The notes under the pieces: model-generated
Seen by the model: only the letters and a program-made list of their open reading frames with translations
Database searches by the model: none
Told to the model about the DNA's origin: nothing
Shown: piece after piece, positions 62,446 through 64,000 of the stretch
Numbering within the stretch: the stretch's first letter is position 1
Layout of the letters: every line of letters begins with the position of its first letter
Assembly (NCBI GenBank): GCA_016294075.1
Contig: JAEDCQ010000006.1
Span: 1 to 64,000, forward strand
Length of the DNA stretch: 64,000 nt
Direction of reading: 5' to 3'
Source of the DNA: Lachnospiraceae bacterium
Lineage (GTDB): Bacteria; Bacillota; Clostridia; Lachnospirales; Lachnospiraceae
Made by a program: the position numbers and the translations under genes

Positions 62446-63093
62446 TTATAAACGGAAGCATTTTTTAATATTGTTATATTTTCCGATTGTTAAGACCGTT
62501 TCTTCTCCTGAAAAGCAATAATCCGGTCCTATTTCGGAATTTAACTGCCCATTTTTCTTAATGGCAACAATATTCAATTGAAACTGTTTACGGATATCAA
62601 TTTCCTGAACCGTTTTACCCAGCCAATGCGATGGTACATCCACTTCAAAAATCGCATTATCCGCATCCAGACGGATATAATCCGATACATGATCGGAACC
62701 ATAACGTATGGCCGTCCAAATGGCAAACTGTCTTTCCGGATATACGATTTGATCCGCTCCGTTTTTAAGAAGGAATTTTGCATGAATATCATCAGATGCT
62801 CTTGATACTACCAGCTTCGCTCCCAGCTCTTTTAACAAAGAAGTCGTAACAAGAGAATTCTGGAAATCATCATCTATTGTTACAATGCAAACATCAAAAT
62901 TGTTTATCCCCAATGAACGCATAAATGCTTCATCTGTCGTATCCCCGATTTGCGCATTCCTTACATACGGCAATACAGCCTGCACACGCTCCTCTGATTT
63001 GTCAATTGCCAGAACCTCATGATTCATTTCATCCAGCTTCATGGCAACATGACTGCCAAACCGTCCCAGCCCGATTAATAATATGGATTTCAT
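62446..63093 (-). CDS. ktrA: Potassium uptake protein KtrA (TrkA family)
   Basis: A 215-residue cytosolic gating subunit. The RCK-N domain begins SILLIGLGRFGSHVAMKLDEM (GxGxxG) with Asp in VLAIDKSEERV, and DFQNSLVTTSLLKELGA; the RCK-C domain covers ~140-215. It binds ATP/ADP and gates KtrB. GGAGG lies seven bases before the ATG. It follows the KtrB gene by 69 bases. Confidence 0.95.
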   Translation of the reverse strand: MKSILLIGLGRFGSHVAMKLDEMNHEVLAIDKSEERVQAVLPYVRNAQIGDTTDEAFMRSLGINNFDVCIVTIDDDFQNSLVTTSLLKELGAKLVVSRASDDIHAKFLLKNGADQIVYPERQFAIWTAIRYGSDHVSDYIRLDADNAIFEVDVPSHWLGKTVQEIDIRKQFQLNIVAIKKNGQLNSEIGPDYCFSGEETVLTIGKYNNIKKCFRL

Positions 63094-63162
63094 ATCTGCC
63101 TCCAAAAATAAAATATTTATATTCAAAGAACTTATACAAACATATAAGATAACCCTGCTGTT

Positions 63163-64000
63163 TTACCCAACGGTCACCTTTTCCTCCGGATAATGGGAGA
63201 AAAATGGTCTTTTATTGGAAACAATTGCAAAAATCAGTGTAAGCCCTCCTACGCGTCCCAAAAACATCAAAAGAATTAATACAATCTTGGAGGCGGCACT
63301 AAGTGCCCCCGTAATACCGAGAGATAATCCCACGGTTGCAAGAGCGGATGCCGTTTCAAATAATGCCATCATCAGACTTGTCTGCTCAGCATTTGCAATT
63401 AAAATTGTTCCAAAAAAACAGAGTATCAGATACAGCATAAAAATTGCCAGCGCATTGTGGATCGTATCTCCGGCAATTCTTCGCCCGAAACACTGTGTAT
63501 CTTCTCTTTTGCGAAATACAGCAATAGTTGCCAATAATAAAATAGCAAGTGTTGTCACTTTAAATCCGCCGGCAGTAGAGCCGCTTGCTCCACCGATTAA
63601 CATACAGACAACCATAACAAATTGTCCCGGCTCACTTATTCCGGTTAAATCAACAGTATTAAATCCGGCAGTTCTTAATGTTACCGATTGAAAGAACGAT
63701 GCAAATATTTTATCTCCGATAGAAAATACAGACCATCTATCCTGCGAAAATTCCAAAAAGAAAAAATACGCCGCAGGAGCCAGAATTAAAATAGCAGTCA
63801 TCACCAATACCAGCTTTGTATGCAGACGGTATTTATGAAAATGTGTTTTATTCAGCACTATATCCTGCCATGTAAAGAATCCGATACCGCCGATAATAAT
63901 CAAAAGAATAATCGTAATATTTACAAGCGGGTCGCCCACATACCGCATCAGGGAAGAACCGTTTTCTGTGCCCATCAAATCAAAACCTGCATTACAGAAT
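63163..64000 (-). CDS. ktrB: Potassium uptake protein KtrB (TrkH family), 5' end outside the window
   Basis: The visible part encodes about 279 residues; the frame is open to the last base, where FCNAGFDLMGTENGSS continues the family sequence. Selectivity-filter regions seen: TLRTAGFNTVDLTG and GGASGSTAGGFKV, MALFETASALATVGLSLGITG and FLGRVGGLTLIFAI. About 170 N-terminal residues lie beyond position 64000. It imports K+ with Na+, controlled by KtrA. Confidence 0.95.
   Translation of the reverse strand, partial: FCNAGFDLMGTENGSSLMRYVGDPLVNITIILLIIIGGIGFFTWQDIVLNKTHFHKYRLHTKLVLVMTAILILAPAAYFFFLEFSQDRWSVFSIGDKIFASFFQSVTLRTAGFNTVDLTGISEPGQFVMVVCMLIGGASGSTAGGFKVTTLAILLLATIAVFRKREDTQCFGRRIAGDTIHNALAIFMLYLILCFFGTILIANAEQTSLMMALFETASALATVGLSLGITGALSAASKIVLILLMFLGRVGGLTLIFAIVSNKRPFFSHYPEEKVTVG

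Overview
The window looks like chromosomal DNA of an anaerobic Gram-positive bacterium of the class Clostridia, most probably a Lachnospiraceae relative. I infer this from the gene families and layout seen here: a long pyrophosphate-dependent phosphofructokinase, rpmE/DUF1385/prmC/prfA/rho order, KtrAB-type potassium uptake, a FeoB-associated cysteine-rich mini-protein, DUF4364, UMF1-type MFS, a CIRCE-controlled small heat-shock gene and strong Gram-positive ribosome binding sites in an AT-rich sequence. No search was run, so the taxon is an inference.

Layout. 0.3-8.5 kb (minus strand): a tight six-gene signalling operon, CHASE2-adenylate cyclase, FecR protein with zinc-ribbon-like repeats, TIM-barrel isomerase, GAF/HD-GYP protein, sensor histidine kinase and lipoprotein. 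It has a good promoter just before a GTG start. 8.6-10.9 kb: OPT oligopeptide transporter plus a lone PqqD-like protein. 11.0-12.9 kb: purine permease and apt. 13.1-13.4 kb: a decayed cupin gene and two look-alike hairpins. 13.5-16.6 kb: response regulator, membrane protein, PilZ protein and an aromatic-acid-exporter-type protein. 16.7-18.6 kb: tmRNA, whose 3' end is duplicated as an exact 54-bp direct repeat flanking a 1.5-kb islet with one secreted-protein gene. 18.6-25.5 kb: smpB, rnr, secG, enolase, DUF554 and gpmI (translation quality control and lower glycolysis).

26-31 kb: CDF metal transporter, thiamine pyrophosphokinase, a YgjP-like hydrolase, a PD-(D/E)XK-like protein and a rhodanese. 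These are separated by unusually large non-coding gaps full of minisatellites and hairpins built on an AACGGGGTA core. 31-38 kb: a small iron-associated protein divergent from a DtxR-type repressor, UMF1 MFS, phospholipase C family, a frameshifted DUF819 transporter, RluA-type synthase, Na/Ca exchanger and PFP. 39.7-44.1 kb: a chimeric PLP-enzyme fragment, tRNA-Leu with a consensus promoter, a MATE pump, and a head-to-head pair of wrecked carbohydrate genes (GH3 and sialate O-acetylesterase). 44-52.5 kb: dprA-yifB, a LytTR regulator, hsp20, an LD-carboxypeptidase, an XRE/desulfoferrodoxin-like fusion, an epimerase and small unknowns. 52.8-57.4 kb: prfA-prmC-DUF1385-rpmE-rho. 57.7-64 kb: malic enzyme, TIGR01212 radical SAM protein, DUF4364, rarA, a remnant of a GH94-like gene and KtrA/KtrB (KtrB runs off the window).

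Themes. Second-messenger machinery (cAMP cyclase, HD-GYP, PilZ) sits in two nearby minus-strand operons that also split a kinase from a plausible partner regulator. Six protein genes are visibly broken, three of them related to carbohydrate use, which suggests ongoing gene loss. No CRISPR array, prophage or intact insertion sequence was seen. All functions come from reading motifs by eye.
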